The notes: generated by a model from the letters alone, not told the origin. A stretch of DNA of 64,000 nt from DASZIT01 sp052143315 (GCA_052143315.1 JBKQTE010000054.1:62001-126000); one strand, 5' to 3'. Positions 36,973 through 46,516 are shown, numbered from the stretch's first letter. Numbers and translations: made by a program.

Positions 36973-37027
36973 AGCAGGACGTGGAACCCGGTCCCCGGGG
37001 GCCCGGCCCACAGCCGGCGCGCCGCCC

Positions 37028-38533
37028 CTACGACGAGGCCAGGGCGGCCGGTGGTGGGTCGGTCAGCACCTGGGGCCAGCTGACCACATAGGAGGCGGGG
37101 GGCGACAAGGTCGCCACCATGGTGATGGCCATCGAGGTGCCCCCGGCCCATCCGCTGGCGGCGTTGTCGCCGGTGGGGTCGAAGGCCGCCCCCATCACCA
37201 TGGTCCCCACCGTCCCGAAGTTGTCGAGGATGCCGTGGCGGTGGCCCCAGCACCCCGGGCCGCCGCTGCGGGGGCAGTCGATGTTGCTACTGCCCCGTCC
37301 GTCGTCGTACATCCATCCGTAGTCGGCGTCGAGCCCGTTCACCGACCCGCCGGACCACTCCTCGTCGTCGCCGATCACCCCGCTCGGGTCGGGCGGGTCA
37401 TCGGCGGTGCGGGCGCCCTTGGCGGCATTGGCGTCCATGGTCGCACTCAGTCCGACGAACGGAGGGAGCCCCCGGTCGATCCGCTCCTCGTCCACCGCCA
37501 CCAGCATCTGGGCCGGGACGCTCAGCTCGGCGAAGTCGGCGGGCAGCGTCATCGGCCTGACCCCCTCGGCGGCCCGGGCGTTGTCGACGGCCGCCAGCAC
37601 GGCGGTCAGGCATCGGGCCGAGTCGTCGATGCCGCTGGGAGCGCACACAGTGGTGTAGTCGGGGTACGCCGGGACGGTGTGGGGAGGGTCGGGAATGCCG
37701 GACGCCGAGACGCCCGACGGGGCCGAGCGCAGCGGACGCAGCGTCCCCAAGCGGATGGCGGCCTGGGCCTGGGTCCACAGGTACGCCAGGGTACCCACCG
37801 GACCGGTGACCGACCCGAGCACGAGCGCCATTGACGGCCCGCCCCTGTCGTCGTTCTGGGTATCACCAGTGGGATCGTCCGCCGCTCCCATCACCAGCGT
37901 GCCGCCGGTCGGGTAGTGACCGAGGACGATGTCGCGGTCAGCCCAGCACCCCGACGTGTCGGATCCGGAGCAGCCAGGGGTGCCACTACCCGTCCCGTCG
38001 TCGTACAGCCACTGGTAGTCGACGTCGAGGGCGTTGGCGAAGTCGGCGATCGAGTCCGACCGGCTGCCGACGACACCCCGACCGGTCGACGGCGGGAGGT
38101 CGTCCACGTCGGCGCCCTGCTGGGCCAGGGCGTCCAGGGAAGCGGAGAGCCCTACCGCCGGCGGGAGGTGCCGGTCGACCCGCTCGGCGTCGACCACCGT
38201 CAGCATCTGCTGGGAAAAGGGCAGGGCGGCGAAGCCTACCGGCAGCGACAGCGGGCCCAGCCCCTCTTTGGCCCGGGCATGGTCGATGGCCGCCAGGGCC
38301 ACCTGCAGGCAGCCCGGCGTGGTGTCGATGCCGGACATGGCGCACGACTGCAGGTAGTCGGGGGAGGGGTCGACCGAGGTGGCCGGGTTGCCGGTCGACG
38401 GCGTCGAAGACCCCAGGGTGGAGCAAGATGAGGCCAGCAGGCCGGTGAGCGCCAGGACCATGGACACTGCATGGATCCGCCGGACCCGCCTCCGGCGTCC
38501 GTCCCGGCAGGTCCTCGAGTGTCGCCGGTGCAC
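37028..38533 (-). CDS. Lipoprotein-like exported protein with two tandem CAP/SCP-like domains
   Basis: 501 residues. A basic N-terminus (RRRRVRR), a hydrophobic helix and LLASSC suggest a lipoprotein signal with C37 as acceptor, although the lipobox is not ideal. Two homologous halves (about 58-270 and 300-495) each contain CLxxxLAAxDxARAxEG, QMLxxVDxERxDRxLPP, WLYDDG/WMYDDG and a GCW-x-[D/H]R motif, the pattern of actinobacterial CAP-superfamily proteins. The second half keeps GCWGHRHGIL, whereas the first has GCWADRDIVL and so lacks the histidine. This implies one active and one degenerate domain after duplication. Extracellular; activity unknown. Confidence 0.7.
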   Translation of the reverse strand: MHRRHSRTCRDGRRRRVRRIHAVSMVLALTGLLASSCSTLGSSTPSTGNPATSVDPSPDYLQSCAMSGIDTTPGCLQVALAAIDHARAKEGLGPLSLPVGFAALPFSQQMLTVVDAERVDRHLPPAVGLSASLDALAQQGADVDDLPPSTGRGVVGSRSDSIADFANALDVDYQWLYDDGTGSGTPGCSGSDTSGCWADRDIVLGHYPTGGTLVMGAADDPTGDTQNDDRGGPSMALVLGSVTGPVGTLAYLWTQAQAAIRLGTLRPLRSAPSGVSASGIPDPPHTVPAYPDYTTVCAPSGIDDSARCLTAVLAAVDNARAAEGVRPMTLPADFAELSVPAQMLVAVDEERIDRGLPPFVGLSATMDANAAKGARTADDPPDPSGVIGDDEEWSGGSVNGLDADYGWMYDDGRGSSNIDCPRSGGPGCWGHRHGILDNFGTVGTMVMGAAFDPTGDNAASGWAGGTSMAITMVATLSPPASYVVSWPQVLTDPPPAALASS

Positions 38534-38655
38534 GGGCCAAGGGTAACCAAGGCAATGGAACGGTCAGCGTCGACCCCGTTCCGGACCTCAGTTGGCCGGC
38601 TGCTTCGGGCCTTCCGGCTCGACGGGCTCGGCGAGTTCCTGCCGATCAGGACGGT

Positions 38656-39882
38656 TTACGCAGCCGCCTTCGGCTCCTTGGGCAGCCCCAGCACCCGCTC
38701 CCCGATGATGTTCCGTTGGATCTCCCCCGTCCCGCCCCAGATGGTCTCCGACCGCGAGAAGAAGAAGGACGCCTGGAGGTCGCTGACCGGGTAGTCGTCC
38801 CGGCCGCGGCGGACCCGCTCGTCGACACTGTCGTCGTGGATGCCGGTGAGGATCTGCCCGTCGGGGCCGAGGATGTCCATGGCCAGCTCGAGGGTCTCCT
38901 GGTGGAACTCCGACCAGAACATCTTGTTGCACGCCCCCAGGGCGGCGGTGTGGTGAGTGCCGTTGAGGGTGTCGGTGAGGGAGCGGTAGCCGTTGATCTC
39001 CATGATCTTCACCTTCGACCAGGCGGTGGCCAGCCGCTGGCGGATCAGCGGGTCGTCGGCCCGGCCGTTCCCCTTGGCGGTGGCGATGATCTGGTCGAGC
39101 TCGCGCAGGAACCGTCGGTGGCCGGTGGTGGCCGACGAGCCCCGCTCGAAGCCGAGGGTGGTCATGGCCACCTTCCACCCGTTGTTCTCCCCGCCCACCA
39201 CGTTGGCTCGCGGGCAGCGGACGTCGGTGAAGAAGACCTCGTTGAAGTCGGCGCTGCCGTCCACCTGCTCGATGGGCCGCACCTCCACCCCGGGCTGCTT
39301 CATAGGCACCAGCAGGTAGGAGATGCCGGCGTGCTTGGGGGCGGCGGGGTCGGTGCGGGCCAGCAGGAAGATGTAGTCGGCGAACTGGGCCTGGGTGGTC
39401 CACACCTTCTGCCCGTTGATCACCCATTCATCCCCGTCCAGCTCGGCCCGGGTCTTCAGCGAGGCCAGGTCACTCCCGGCGTCGGGCTCGGAGAACCCCT
39501 GGCACCAGGCGATGGTGCCGTTGAGGATGCCAGGGATGAAGTGCTGCTTCTGCTCCTCGGTACCCCACTGCAGGATGGTCGGCCCCACCAGGGTGTCGCC
39601 GAAGAAGTCGGCCCGCAGGGGCGCCTGGGCCCGGGCGAACTCCTCGTTGAGCACCACCGACTCCATCACCGACAGGCCCTTGCCGCCGTACTCCTTGGGC
39701 CACGAGGCGCAGATCCACCCGCCGGCGTACAGCTTCTCGGTCCACGCCTGGTTGAAGGCCCTCTTCTCCTCACGGGAGAGGGAGAAGCCCGGAGTGCCCC
39801 AGCCGTCGGGGAGGTTGTCGGTGAGCCACGAGCGGATCTCCTTACGGAAGGGCTCCGTCTCGGGCGGGTAGTTCAGGTCCAT
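38656..39882 (-). CDS. Acyl-CoA dehydrogenase
   Basis: 408 residues, full length. Oxidises acyl-CoA to the 2-enoyl-CoA with FAD. FAD/substrate motifs: CQGFSEPDAGSDLASLKT, WVINGQKVWTTQAQFAD, and the C-terminal SETIWGGTGEIQRNIIGER. The usual catalytic glutamate position is not obvious by eye, as in several actinobacterial FadE proteins where it sits elsewhere. The sequence style (ASWPKEYGGKGLS) is that of actinobacterial enzymes used for steroid or branched substrates. A -10 box (TACTCT) lies seven bases before the ATG. Confidence 0.92.
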   Translation of the reverse strand: MDLNYPPETEPFRKEIRSWLTDNLPDGWGTPGFSLSREEKRAFNQAWTEKLYAGGWICASWPKEYGGKGLSVMESVVLNEEFARAQAPLRADFFGDTLVGPTILQWGTEEQKQHFIPGILNGTIAWCQGFSEPDAGSDLASLKTRAELDGDEWVINGQKVWTTQAQFADYIFLLARTDPAAPKHAGISYLLVPMKQPGVEVRPIEQVDGSADFNEVFFTDVRCPRANVVGGENNGWKVAMTTLGFERGSSATTGHRRFLRELDQIIATAKGNGRADDPLIRQRLATAWSKVKIMEINGYRSLTDTLNGTHHTAALGACNKMFWSEFHQETLELAMDILGPDGQILTGIHDDSVDERVRRGRDDYPVSDLQASFFFSRSETIWGGTGEIQRNIIGERVLGLPKEPKAAA

Positions 39883-39889
39883 GTCCCCG

Positions 39890-39895
39890 AGAGTA
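39890..39895 (-). promoter_or_regulatory. -10 box (TACTCT) of the acyl-CoA dehydrogenase gene, leaderless
   Basis: On the minus strand TACTCT (39895-39890) is followed by seven bases and the ATG at 39882. No Shine-Dalgarno motif. Confidence 0.4.
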
Positions 39896-39933
39896 CCGCT
39901 GGCCGGTGCACCCTTTCGCTCAGCCGGCCGGGC

Positions 39934-41337
39934 TCAGCCTCCCACCAGCTTGCCCAGCACCTTGGCGTGCCAGGTCTGGCGACCGGCCCGCTCCTCGGCC
40001 CGGTCCGCCCGCCCGGCCAGAGCCAGCCCGGCGTTGATGCCCAGGTAGCGGAGTGGCTCCGGCTCCCACTTCGGCCAGGTGTGCCCCACCCAGGGCAGCG
40101 AGGTGAGCTCCGAGGTGCGCTCGAGCACCAGGTCGGCCAGCGTCCGGCCGGCCAGGTTGGTGGTCGACACCCCGTCTCCCACATAGCCGCCGGCCCAGGC
40201 CAGACCCGAGCGCCGGTCGATGCCCACCGAGGGGAACCAGTCCCGGGCGATCCCGAGCGGACCTCCCCACCGGTGAGTGATGGCCACGTCGGCCAGGGCG
40301 GGAAAGAGCTGGACCAGGGTCGCGGCCAGGGCGTCGTGCACGCCGGTGTCGCGGTCGAACCTGGGCTGGACGGAGGAGCCGAAGTGGTAGGGCGCCCCAC
40401 GCCCGCCGAAGGCCAGGCGGCCGTCGGCGGTGCGTTGGCCGTAGATGACCAGGTGCCGATGGTCGGAGAAGGTCTGGCGGTCGGCGAGGCCCGCCTCGGC
40501 CCAGAAGTGGTCGGGTAGAGGCTCGGTGGCGATCATCAGCGAGTACACCGGCGCCAGGGTGCGCTCCTCCCCCCGCAGCGTGGGGGTGTACCCCTCGGTG
40601 GCCCGCACCACGTTGGTGGCCGTCACCGTGCCCCGGGAGGTCTCCACCACCCCCGGGGCGATGGCCATGGCCGGGGTGCGCTCGTAGACGGCCACCCCCC
40701 GGCGCTCCGCCGCTTCGGCCAGCCCGCGCACCAGCCGGGCCGGGTCCACCGCCGCACAGTGGGGGGTGAACGTTCCTCCCAGCACCTCGGTGGCGCCGAC
40801 TTGGGCGACAGCTTCGGCGGCGGACAGCAGGCGGAGGTCGTCCTCCCCGACGCCGATGGACCGGGCGTGGTCGACCTCGGCCCGGGTGCGGGCCAGCTGG
40901 GCCGGGCTGCGGGCCAGCACCACGGTGCCCCCCTTGGCGAACCGGCAGGCGATGCCCTCTTCCGCCGCCGCCCGGCCCACCTCGTCGACTGTCGCCGCCA
41001 TGGCGTGGCGCATGGCCACCCCGGCGCCGGGCCCGGCCACACGGTCCAGCTTCTCCTCGGAGGCGGCGAACAGGGCCGAGCACCAGCCCCCGTTGCGGCC
41101 CGAGGCCCCGAAGCCGACCACGTCCCGCTCGATCACCGCCACCCGGAGGGCCGGATCGGCCACCGCCAGGTAGTAGGCGGTCCACAGTCCGGTGAACCCG
41201 CCCCCGACCACCGCCACGTCGACGTCCACGTTCCCGGGCAGCGGCGCCCGGAGGGCGAGCGACCCAGGGAGCAAGTCCCACCACAGCGAGAGCGAGCGGT
41301 ACCGCTCGCCTCCGTGCTGGGTCAGATCCGCTTCCAC
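39934..41337 (-). CDS. FAD-dependent amine/amino acid oxidase (DAO family, PuuB-like)
   Basis: 467 residues. FAD-binding motif VAVVGGGFTGLWTAYYLA near 40-57, then VIERDVVGFGASGRNGGW, typical of gamma-glutamylputrescine oxidase and related DadA-type enzymes; near the C-terminus WAGGYVGDGVSTTNLAGR closes the FAD site. It probably oxidises a primary or secondary amine to an aldehyde or imine. GTG 41337 overlaps the 3' end of the aminotransferase gene by 16 bases, so the two are in one operon with Lrp. The aldehyde product would suit the aldehyde dehydrogenase encoded divergently at 43478. Confidence 0.87.
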   Translation of the reverse strand: MEADLTQHGGERYRSLSLWWDLLPGSLALRAPLPGNVDVDVAVVGGGFTGLWTAYYLAVADPALRVAVIERDVVGFGASGRNGGWCSALFAASEEKLDRVAGPGAGVAMRHAMAATVDEVGRAAAEEGIACRFAKGGTVVLARSPAQLARTRAEVDHARSIGVGEDDLRLLSAAEAVAQVGATEVLGGTFTPHCAAVDPARLVRGLAEAAERRGVAVYERTPAMAIAPGVVETSRGTVTATNVVRATEGYTPTLRGEERTLAPVYSLMIATEPLPDHFWAEAGLADRQTFSDHRHLVIYGQRTADGRLAFGGRGAPYHFGSSVQPRFDRDTGVHDALAATLVQLFPALADVAITHRWGGPLGIARDWFPSVGIDRRSGLAWAGGYVGDGVSTTNLAGRTLADLVLERTSELTSLPWVGHTWPKWEPEPLRYLGINAGLALAGRADRAEERAGRQTWHAKVLGKLVGG

Positions 41338-42695
41338 GCCTCGGTGAGGACGGTGCGGAGGATGGAGGCCATCTCGTCGAACTCGGCCTCGCCGCAGGTG
41401 AGCGGGGGAGCCAGCTGGATCACCGGGTCGCCCCGGTCGTCAGCCCGGCAGATCAGCCCGGCCTCATAGAGCGCCCCCGACAGGAAGCCGCGCAGCAGGC
41501 GCTCGGACTCGTCGTCGTTGAACGTCTGGCGGGTGTCCTTGTCGCGGACCAGCTCTATGCCGAAGAAGTAACCGGCCCCCCGCACGTCGCCCACGATGGG
41601 GAGGTCGGACAGGTTGTCCAGGGCCGCTCGGAACACCGACTCGTTCCTCTGGACGTGCTCGAGGAGGTGCTCCTTCTCGAACACGTCGAGGTTGGCCAGG
41701 GCCACCGCCGCGCTGACAGGGTGGCCGGCGAAGGTGATGCCGTGGAGGAAGCTGTTGTGCCCTTCGAGGAACGGCTCCACCAGGCGGTCGCTGACGGCCA
41801 GGGCCCCCAGCGGCGCGTAGCCACTCGTCAGTCCCTTGGCCATGGTCACCATGTCCGGCACATAGTCGTAGCGGTTGCCCCCGAACCAGTGGCCCAGCCG
41901 TCCGAAGGCGCAGATCACGTCATCGGACACCAACAGCACGCCGTAACGGTCGCAGATCTCCCGCACCCGCCGGAAGTAGCCGGGGGGCGGGGGGAAGCAG
42001 CCGCCGGCATTCTGCACCGGCTCGAGGAAGACCGCCGCCACCGTGTCGGGGCCCTCGATGAGGATGGCCTGCTCGATGGAGTCGGCCGCCCACCGGCCAA
42101 AGGCCTCGAGGTCGTCGGCGAAGTAGCTGGCCCGGTAGAAGTTGGTGTTGGGGACCTTGACGGCCCCAGGCACCAGCGGCTCGAACGCCGTCTTGATGGC
42201 GGTGAGCCCGGTGATCGACAGCGCCCCCATGGTGGCCCCGTGGTACGAGATGTCGCGGCTGATCACCTTGTACCGGTCGGGCTGGCCGATGAGCTTGAAG
42301 TACTGGCGGGCCAGCTTCCACGCCGACTCCACCGCCTCGGACCCGCCGGTGGTGAAGAAGATGCGGTTGCAGTCGCCCGGGGTGATACCGGCCAGCCGCT
42401 CGGCCAGCTCCACCGCCCGGGGGTGGGCGTAGCTCCACAGCGGGAAGTAGGCCAGCTCGCCGGCCTGGCGGGCGGCCGCCTCGGCCAGCTCGGTCCGTCC
42501 GTGCCCGATCTGGCTGGTGAACAGGCCGGACAGGCCGTCGAGGTACGACTTGCCGTGGGAGTCCCAGACCCGTACCCCCTCGCCCCGCACGATCACCGGG
42601 ACCTCGCCGGTGTTGTACGAAGACATGCGGGTGAAGTGCAACCACAGGTGGCGGCGGGCGCTCTCTTGGAGGGCGGCGTTGGACAAGTCGGTCAT
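41322..42695 (-). CDS. Class III omega-aminotransferase
   Basis: 457 residues. PLP lysine in MVTMAKGLTSGYAPLG, the cofactor aspartate in VLLVSDDVICAFGR, FFTTGGSEAVESAWKLAR and SYHGATMG. Such enzymes transfer the omega-amino group of beta-alanine, putrescine or similar amines to pyruvate or 2-oxoglutarate. ATG 42695 overlaps the Lrp stop by four bases (ATGA) and has GGGGGA upstream; the frame extends to 42857 inside Lrp. With the downstream amine oxidase it forms the left arm of an amine catabolic block; the right arm carries aldehyde dehydrogenase, permease, alanine dehydrogenase and MmsA. Confidence 0.93.
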   Translation of the reverse strand: MTDLSNAALQESARRHLWLHFTRMSSYNTGEVPVIVRGEGVRVWDSHGKSYLDGLSGLFTSQIGHGRTELAEAAARQAGELAYFPLWSYAHPRAVELAERLAGITPGDCNRIFFTTGGSEAVESAWKLARQYFKLIGQPDRYKVISRDISYHGATMGALSITGLTAIKTAFEPLVPGAVKVPNTNFYRASYFADDLEAFGRWAADSIEQAILIEGPDTVAAVFLEPVQNAGGCFPPPPGYFRRVREICDRYGVLLVSDDVICAFGRLGHWFGGNRYDYVPDMVTMAKGLTSGYAPLGALAVSDRLVEPFLEGHNSFLHGITFAGHPVSAAVALANLDVFEKEHLLEHVQRNESVFRAALDNLSDLPIVGDVRGAGYFFGIELVRDKDTRQTFNDDESERLLRGFLSGALYEAGLICRADDRGDPVIQLAPPLTCGEAEFDEMASILRTVLTEAWKRI

Positions 42696-43234
42696 CTGGT
42701 CCCCCAGGTGTAGGTCTGCTTGGTCAGTTTCAGGTACACGAACATCTCGGTGTCCCGGACGCCGGGAGTCCTCCGGACCACGGTGTTGAGCAGCTCGAGG
42801 ATGGCGTCGTCGTCCTCGCACACCAGCTCCACCAGGATGTCGAACGACCCGGCGCACATCACCACGTAGTCGATGTCCTCCACCGCGGCCAGGCGCTCGG
42901 CCACCTCGCGGACGTCCCCCTCGGCTCGGATCCCCACCATCGCCTGGCTCCGGAACCCGATCTGGAGCGGATCGGTGACGGCCACGATCTGCATGACGCC
43001 CGCCTCGCGAAGCTTCTGGACCCGTTGCCGCACGGCTGCCTCGGACAGGCCCACCGCCTCGGCGATGGTCCCGTAGGGACGGCGGCCGTCCTGCTGGAGC
43101 TCCTCGATGATCGCCCGGTTCACCTCGTCCAGGACCACCGGGCCACGCGACCCCGCCGCCGTGCCCGGCTCCGACGAACCGTCGGCGGCGGTGCCGGAGC
43201 GGATCGTTCGCTGGGTTCCGTTGGGCATGGGCAT
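42692..43234 (-). CDS. Lrp/AsnC-family transcriptional regulator
   Basis: 180 residues. A polar extension of about 33 residues precedes the helix-turn-helix (RPYGTIAEAVGLSEAAVRQR) and the RAM ligand domain (IDYVVMCAGSFDILVEL). It senses an amino acid or amine and most likely controls its own operon (aminotransferase, oxidase) and the divergent aldehyde dehydrogenase operon. ATG 43234 or 43228 may be used. The intergenic region (43235-43477) has prominent inverted repeats. Confidence 0.92.
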   Translation of the reverse strand: MPMPNGTQRTIRSGTAADGSSEPGTAAGSRGPVVLDEVNRAIIEELQQDGRRPYGTIAEAVGLSEAAVRQRVQKLREAGVMQIVAVTDPLQIGFRSQAMVGIRAEGDVREVAERLAAVEDIDYVVMCAGSFDILVELVCEDDDAILELLNTVVRRTPGVRDTEMFVYLKLTKQTYTWGTR

Positions 43235-43304
43235 GGGGTGGACGTGGGCTCTGCGGGACGAGAGCGCTCTCCTTCCCTAGCAGTTAGCGCCGAAAAGCAG
43301 GTAC

Positions 43305-43354
43305 GTGTCAAGGGATTTCGTCGTGACACATGGTGTTCACAACGCAATCCCTTG
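43305..43354. promoter_or_regulatory. Nested inverted repeats between Lrp and aldehyde dehydrogenase genes
   Basis: CAAGGGATT (43309-43317) pairs with AATCCCTTG (43346-43354), nine perfect bases. GTGTCA (43305-43310) pairs with TGACAC (43324-43329). The site lies midway between divergent starts and is a good candidate for Lrp binding. Confidence 0.5.
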
Positions 43355-43477
43355 TTTCTCGACCGGGGTTCGGTCACGATAGCCGTACCGGGTCCGGGGG
43401 GACCTCGGGTGCGGCCCACGACGCGCGGCACCAGGGGCGCACCACCTCGAGGACGCCCACAACGCAACGGAGGAAGC

Positions 43478-44941
43478 GTGAGCACCACAGCACCGGCGCC
43501 AGCCATCGGGGAGTCGACGCGGCGGCTGGCCAACTTCGTGGGCGGACGGTACGTGGACGGCACCGGCGAGTACGCCCCGCTGGTCGACCCCAGCACCGGT
43601 GAGGTGTTCGCCGAGGCGCCGCTGTCGCGGGCAGCCGAGGTCGATGCCGCCTTCGCCGCCGCCCGGGCCGCCTTCCCCGGCTGGCGGGACGCCACGCCGT
43701 CCGAGCGCAGCCTGGCCCTGTTCCGCATCGCCGACACCCTCGAGTCCCACGGTCAGGCGCTGGTCCGGGCGGAGTGCGAGAACACCGGCAAGCCGTTCGC
43801 CGTCACCATCGCCGAGGAGCTCCCCCAGCTGGTCGACCAGATCCGCTTCTTCGCCGGGGCGGCCCGCCATCTCGAGGGCAAGTCCGCCGGCGAGTACCTG
43901 GCCGACCACACCTCCTTCGTCCGACGCGAGCCGATCGGGGTGTGCGCGGCGGTCACCCCGTGGAACTACCCGCTGATGATGGCGGTGTGGAAGTGGGCGC
44001 CGGCGCTGGCCGCCGGCAACACCATGGTGTTGAAGCCGTCGGACACCACCCCGGTCTCCTCGCTGTTGATGGCCGAGCTGATGTCCGAGCACCTGCCCGG
44101 CGGCGTGCTCAACGTCGTCTGCGGGGATCGTGACACCGGCCGCCTGCTGGTGGAACATCCGGTGCCGGCCATGGTGTCGGTGACCGGCAGCGTCCGGGCC
44201 GGCATCGAGGTGGCCGGGTCGGCCGCCCACCGGCTCACACGGGTCCACCTCGAGCTGGGGGGCAAGGCGCCGGCGGTGGTGTTCGACGACGCCGACATCG
44301 CCCTGGCCGCCGAGGGGCTGGCCATCGCCGGGTACTTCAACGCCGGCCAGGACTGCACCGCCGCCACCCGGGTGCTGGCCGCGCCCCGCATCTACGACGA
44401 CCTGGTCGCCGCCCTGGTGGAGCAGGCGGAGGCCCAGACGGTCGGGGGCACCGACGTGGAGGACGCCGACTTCGGGCCGCTCAACAGCGCCGCCCAGCTC
44501 GAGCGCCTGTCGGGCTTCTTCGATCGGCTCCCCGACCACGCCGAGGTGGCCACCGGCGGCGCCCACGTCGGCCAGCGGGGTTTCTGCTTCGCCCCGACGG
44601 TGGTCACCGGCGTCACCCAGGACGACGAGATGGTCCAGCAGGAGATGTTCGGCCCGGCCATCACCGTCCAGCGGTTCTCCGACGAGGCCCAGGCCGTCGA
44701 GTGGGCCAACGGCGTCGAGTACGGGCTGGCCTCCAGCGTGTGGACCAGGGACCACGGCCGGGCCATGCGGATGTCCAAGGCACTCGACTTCGGCACCGTC
44801 TGGATCAACTGCCACATCCCCCTCGTGGCGGAGATGCCCCACGGCGGCTTCAAACGATCGGGCTACGGCAAGGACCTCTCCTCCTACGGCTTCGAGGACT
44901 ACACCCGCATCAAGCACGTCATGAGCTACATCGCCGAATGA
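43478..44941 (+). CDS. Aldehyde dehydrogenase (aminobutyraldehyde dehydrogenase-like)
   Basis: 487 residues. Catalytic cysteine in FNAGQDCTAATR and general-base glutamate in LELGGKAP; NAD motif TGSVRAGIEVA; TPWNYPLMMAVWKWAPALAAGN is typical. GQDC rather than GQ(I/V)C is common in gamma-aminobutyraldehyde dehydrogenases, so oxidation of an amino-aldehyde from polyamine or omega-amine breakdown is likely. GGAGG at 43469-43473 fits GTG 43478; the open frame before it (from 43025) is antisense to Lrp. First gene of a four-gene operon with permease, alanine dehydrogenase and MmsA. Confidence 0.93.
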   Translation: MSTTAPAPAIGESTRRLANFVGGRYVDGTGEYAPLVDPSTGEVFAEAPLSRAAEVDAAFAAARAAFPGWRDATPSERSLALFRIADTLESHGQALVRAECENTGKPFAVTIAEELPQLVDQIRFFAGAARHLEGKSAGEYLADHTSFVRREPIGVCAAVTPWNYPLMMAVWKWAPALAAGNTMVLKPSDTTPVSSLLMAELMSEHLPGGVLNVVCGDRDTGRLLVEHPVPAMVSVTGSVRAGIEVAGSAAHRLTRVHLELGGKAPAVVFDDADIALAAEGLAIAGYFNAGQDCTAATRVLAAPRIYDDLVAALVEQAEAQTVGGTDVEDADFGPLNSAAQLERLSGFFDRLPDHAEVATGGAHVGQRGFCFAPTVVTGVTQDDEMVQQEMFGPAITVQRFSDEAQAVEWANGVEYGLASSVWTRDHGRAMRMSKALDFGTVWINCHIPLVAEMPHGGFKRSGYGKDLSSYGFEDYTRIKHVMSYIAE

Positions 44942-44991
44942 GCCGTGGCTCCGCCCCGACTCACCGATCGACGCACCAGAAGGGAAGCCAG

Positions 44992-46506
44992 ATGCCCACT
45001 GAAGTCGCCATGGGCGGGGGATCCAAGTACGAAGTGCCCGGTCCCTTCGGGGCCCCGGTACCGAGCGACGAGTCCGTCGCCACCCTGCGGGCGGACACCC
45101 TCAACCTGTTCGACTCCACGGTGGTGGCGGTCTCCTCGGTGGCACCGGCCTACACCCTGGCCGCCACCATGGCCGTGCTGTTTCTCACCGGCGGCGTCGG
45201 CTACGCCGGGCCGGCCGTCATCTGGATCAGCTTCGTCCCGGTGCTGTTCATCGCCATCTCCTACTTCCACCTGAACCGGCGCGACCCCGACTGCGGGGCG
45301 TCCTATGCGTGGCTGTCCAAGCTCGTCCACCCCACCGTCGGCTGGTTCAACGGGTGGGTGCAGGTGGCCACCAGCATCGTCTTCTGCATATCGGCGCCCA
45401 TCGTGGCCGGCTCGTACACCCTCCAGCTGTTCAACGAGTGGGGTTGGGTCTCCTCTGCCACCGCCGCCGACATCGGCACCCAGGCTGTCTGCGCCGGGGC
45501 GTGGCTGGCCCTCATCACCTTCATCTGCATCTGGGGGATCCGCTGGACCACCAACTTCCAGTGGCTCCTCCTGATCGTCGAGTACACGGCGGTGATCGTC
45601 TTCTCTGTCTGGGGCATCGTCAAGGTGGCCGCCACCCACCCGAAGGGCTCCACCGGCTTCCACTGGGCGTGGATGAGCCCGATGTCGATCCACGGCTTCG
45701 CCGCCCTGTCGGCCGGCATCGTGCTCGGCGTCTTCTTCTTCTGGGGTTGGGACACCGCCACCAACCTCAACGAGGAGTCGAAGAACGCCACCAAGACCCC
45801 GGGCCACGCCGGCATCATCGCCATGTTCCTGCTGCTGCTGGTCTTCGCCATCAACATCATCGCCGCCCAGATGCTCCTTCCCGAAAAGGCGTGGAACGCC
45901 CACTCGCTGACAATCCTCCTCTACTTCGCCCAGCAGGCCGCCGGCCACTGGGCCGGCTACGTGATGATCATCGCCGTGCTGTCGTCCACGGTGGCGACTA
46001 CCCAGACCACCCTGCTGCCGGCGGCGCGCATCACCCTGTCGATGTCCCGTGACGGAGTGTTCCCCCGGCTGTTCGGGACCATCCAGGGCAAGCTGAAGAC
46101 GCCGGCGGTGGGCACGCTGATCCTGGCCTTCATCTGCATGTTCGGCATCGTGCTGGTGAGCAACGTGTCGTCGATCAACAACGTGTTCAGCAACCTGATC
46201 CTGAACATCGGCGTCCTGATCGCCTTCTACTACGGCGTCACCGGCGTCACCTGTGCGTGGGCCTACCGCAAGGTGGCGTTCCAGAAGACCAGCTTCTTCT
46301 TCACCGGGATTCTGCTCCCGTTCATCGGCGGCGTGGTCCTGCTGCTGGTCGGTATCAAGGTCATCGCCGTGGCCGGATGGAGCGGCGCCTATCCCGACAT
46401 CATCGCCCTGCTTCTCGGCCTCCCGCTGGTCGTGGTGGCCAGGCTCACGACGACGGGTGACTTCTTCAAACAGCAGCCGATCGCCTACACCGAGATCGGC
46501 GAGTGA
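44992..46506 (+). CDS. APC-superfamily amino acid/amine permease
   Basis: 504 residues, about 12 helices. N-terminal conserved stretch DSTVVAVSSVAPAYTLAAT and later DPDCGASYAWLSKLVHPTVGW are typical of APC permeases; FFFWGWDTATNLNEES and VATTQTTLLPAARITLSMSRDG follow. It imports an amino acid or polyamine; the neighbouring catabolic enzymes suggest it feeds this pathway. AAGGGA lies eight or so bases before ATG 44992. Confidence 0.9.
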   Translation: MPTEVAMGGGSKYEVPGPFGAPVPSDESVATLRADTLNLFDSTVVAVSSVAPAYTLAATMAVLFLTGGVGYAGPAVIWISFVPVLFIAISYFHLNRRDPDCGASYAWLSKLVHPTVGWFNGWVQVATSIVFCISAPIVAGSYTLQLFNEWGWVSSATAADIGTQAVCAGAWLALITFICIWGIRWTTNFQWLLLIVEYTAVIVFSVWGIVKVAATHPKGSTGFHWAWMSPMSIHGFAALSAGIVLGVFFFWGWDTATNLNEESKNATKTPGHAGIIAMFLLLLVFAINIIAAQMLLPEKAWNAHSLTILLYFAQQAAGHWAGYVMIIAVLSSTVATTQTTLLPAARITLSMSRDGVFPRLFGTIQGKLKTPAVGTLILAFICMFGIVLVSNVSSINNVFSNLILNIGVLIAFYYGVTGVTCAWAYRKVAFQKTSFFFTGILLPFIGGVVLLLVGIKVIAVAGWSGAYPDIIALLLGLPLVVVARLTTTGDFFKQQPIAYTEIGE

Positions 46507-46516
46507 GGTCGACCGA

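Larger units (their letters stand above)
36697..37027. other. 331-bp non-coding region with operator and short repeats
   Basis: It holds, from left to right, the leader of the quinone oxidoreductase, four exact 8-bp repeats (36796-36827), the 33-bp dyad (36844-36876) and three 13-bp direct repeats (36911-36972). No coding frame is convincing. Confidence 0.6.
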
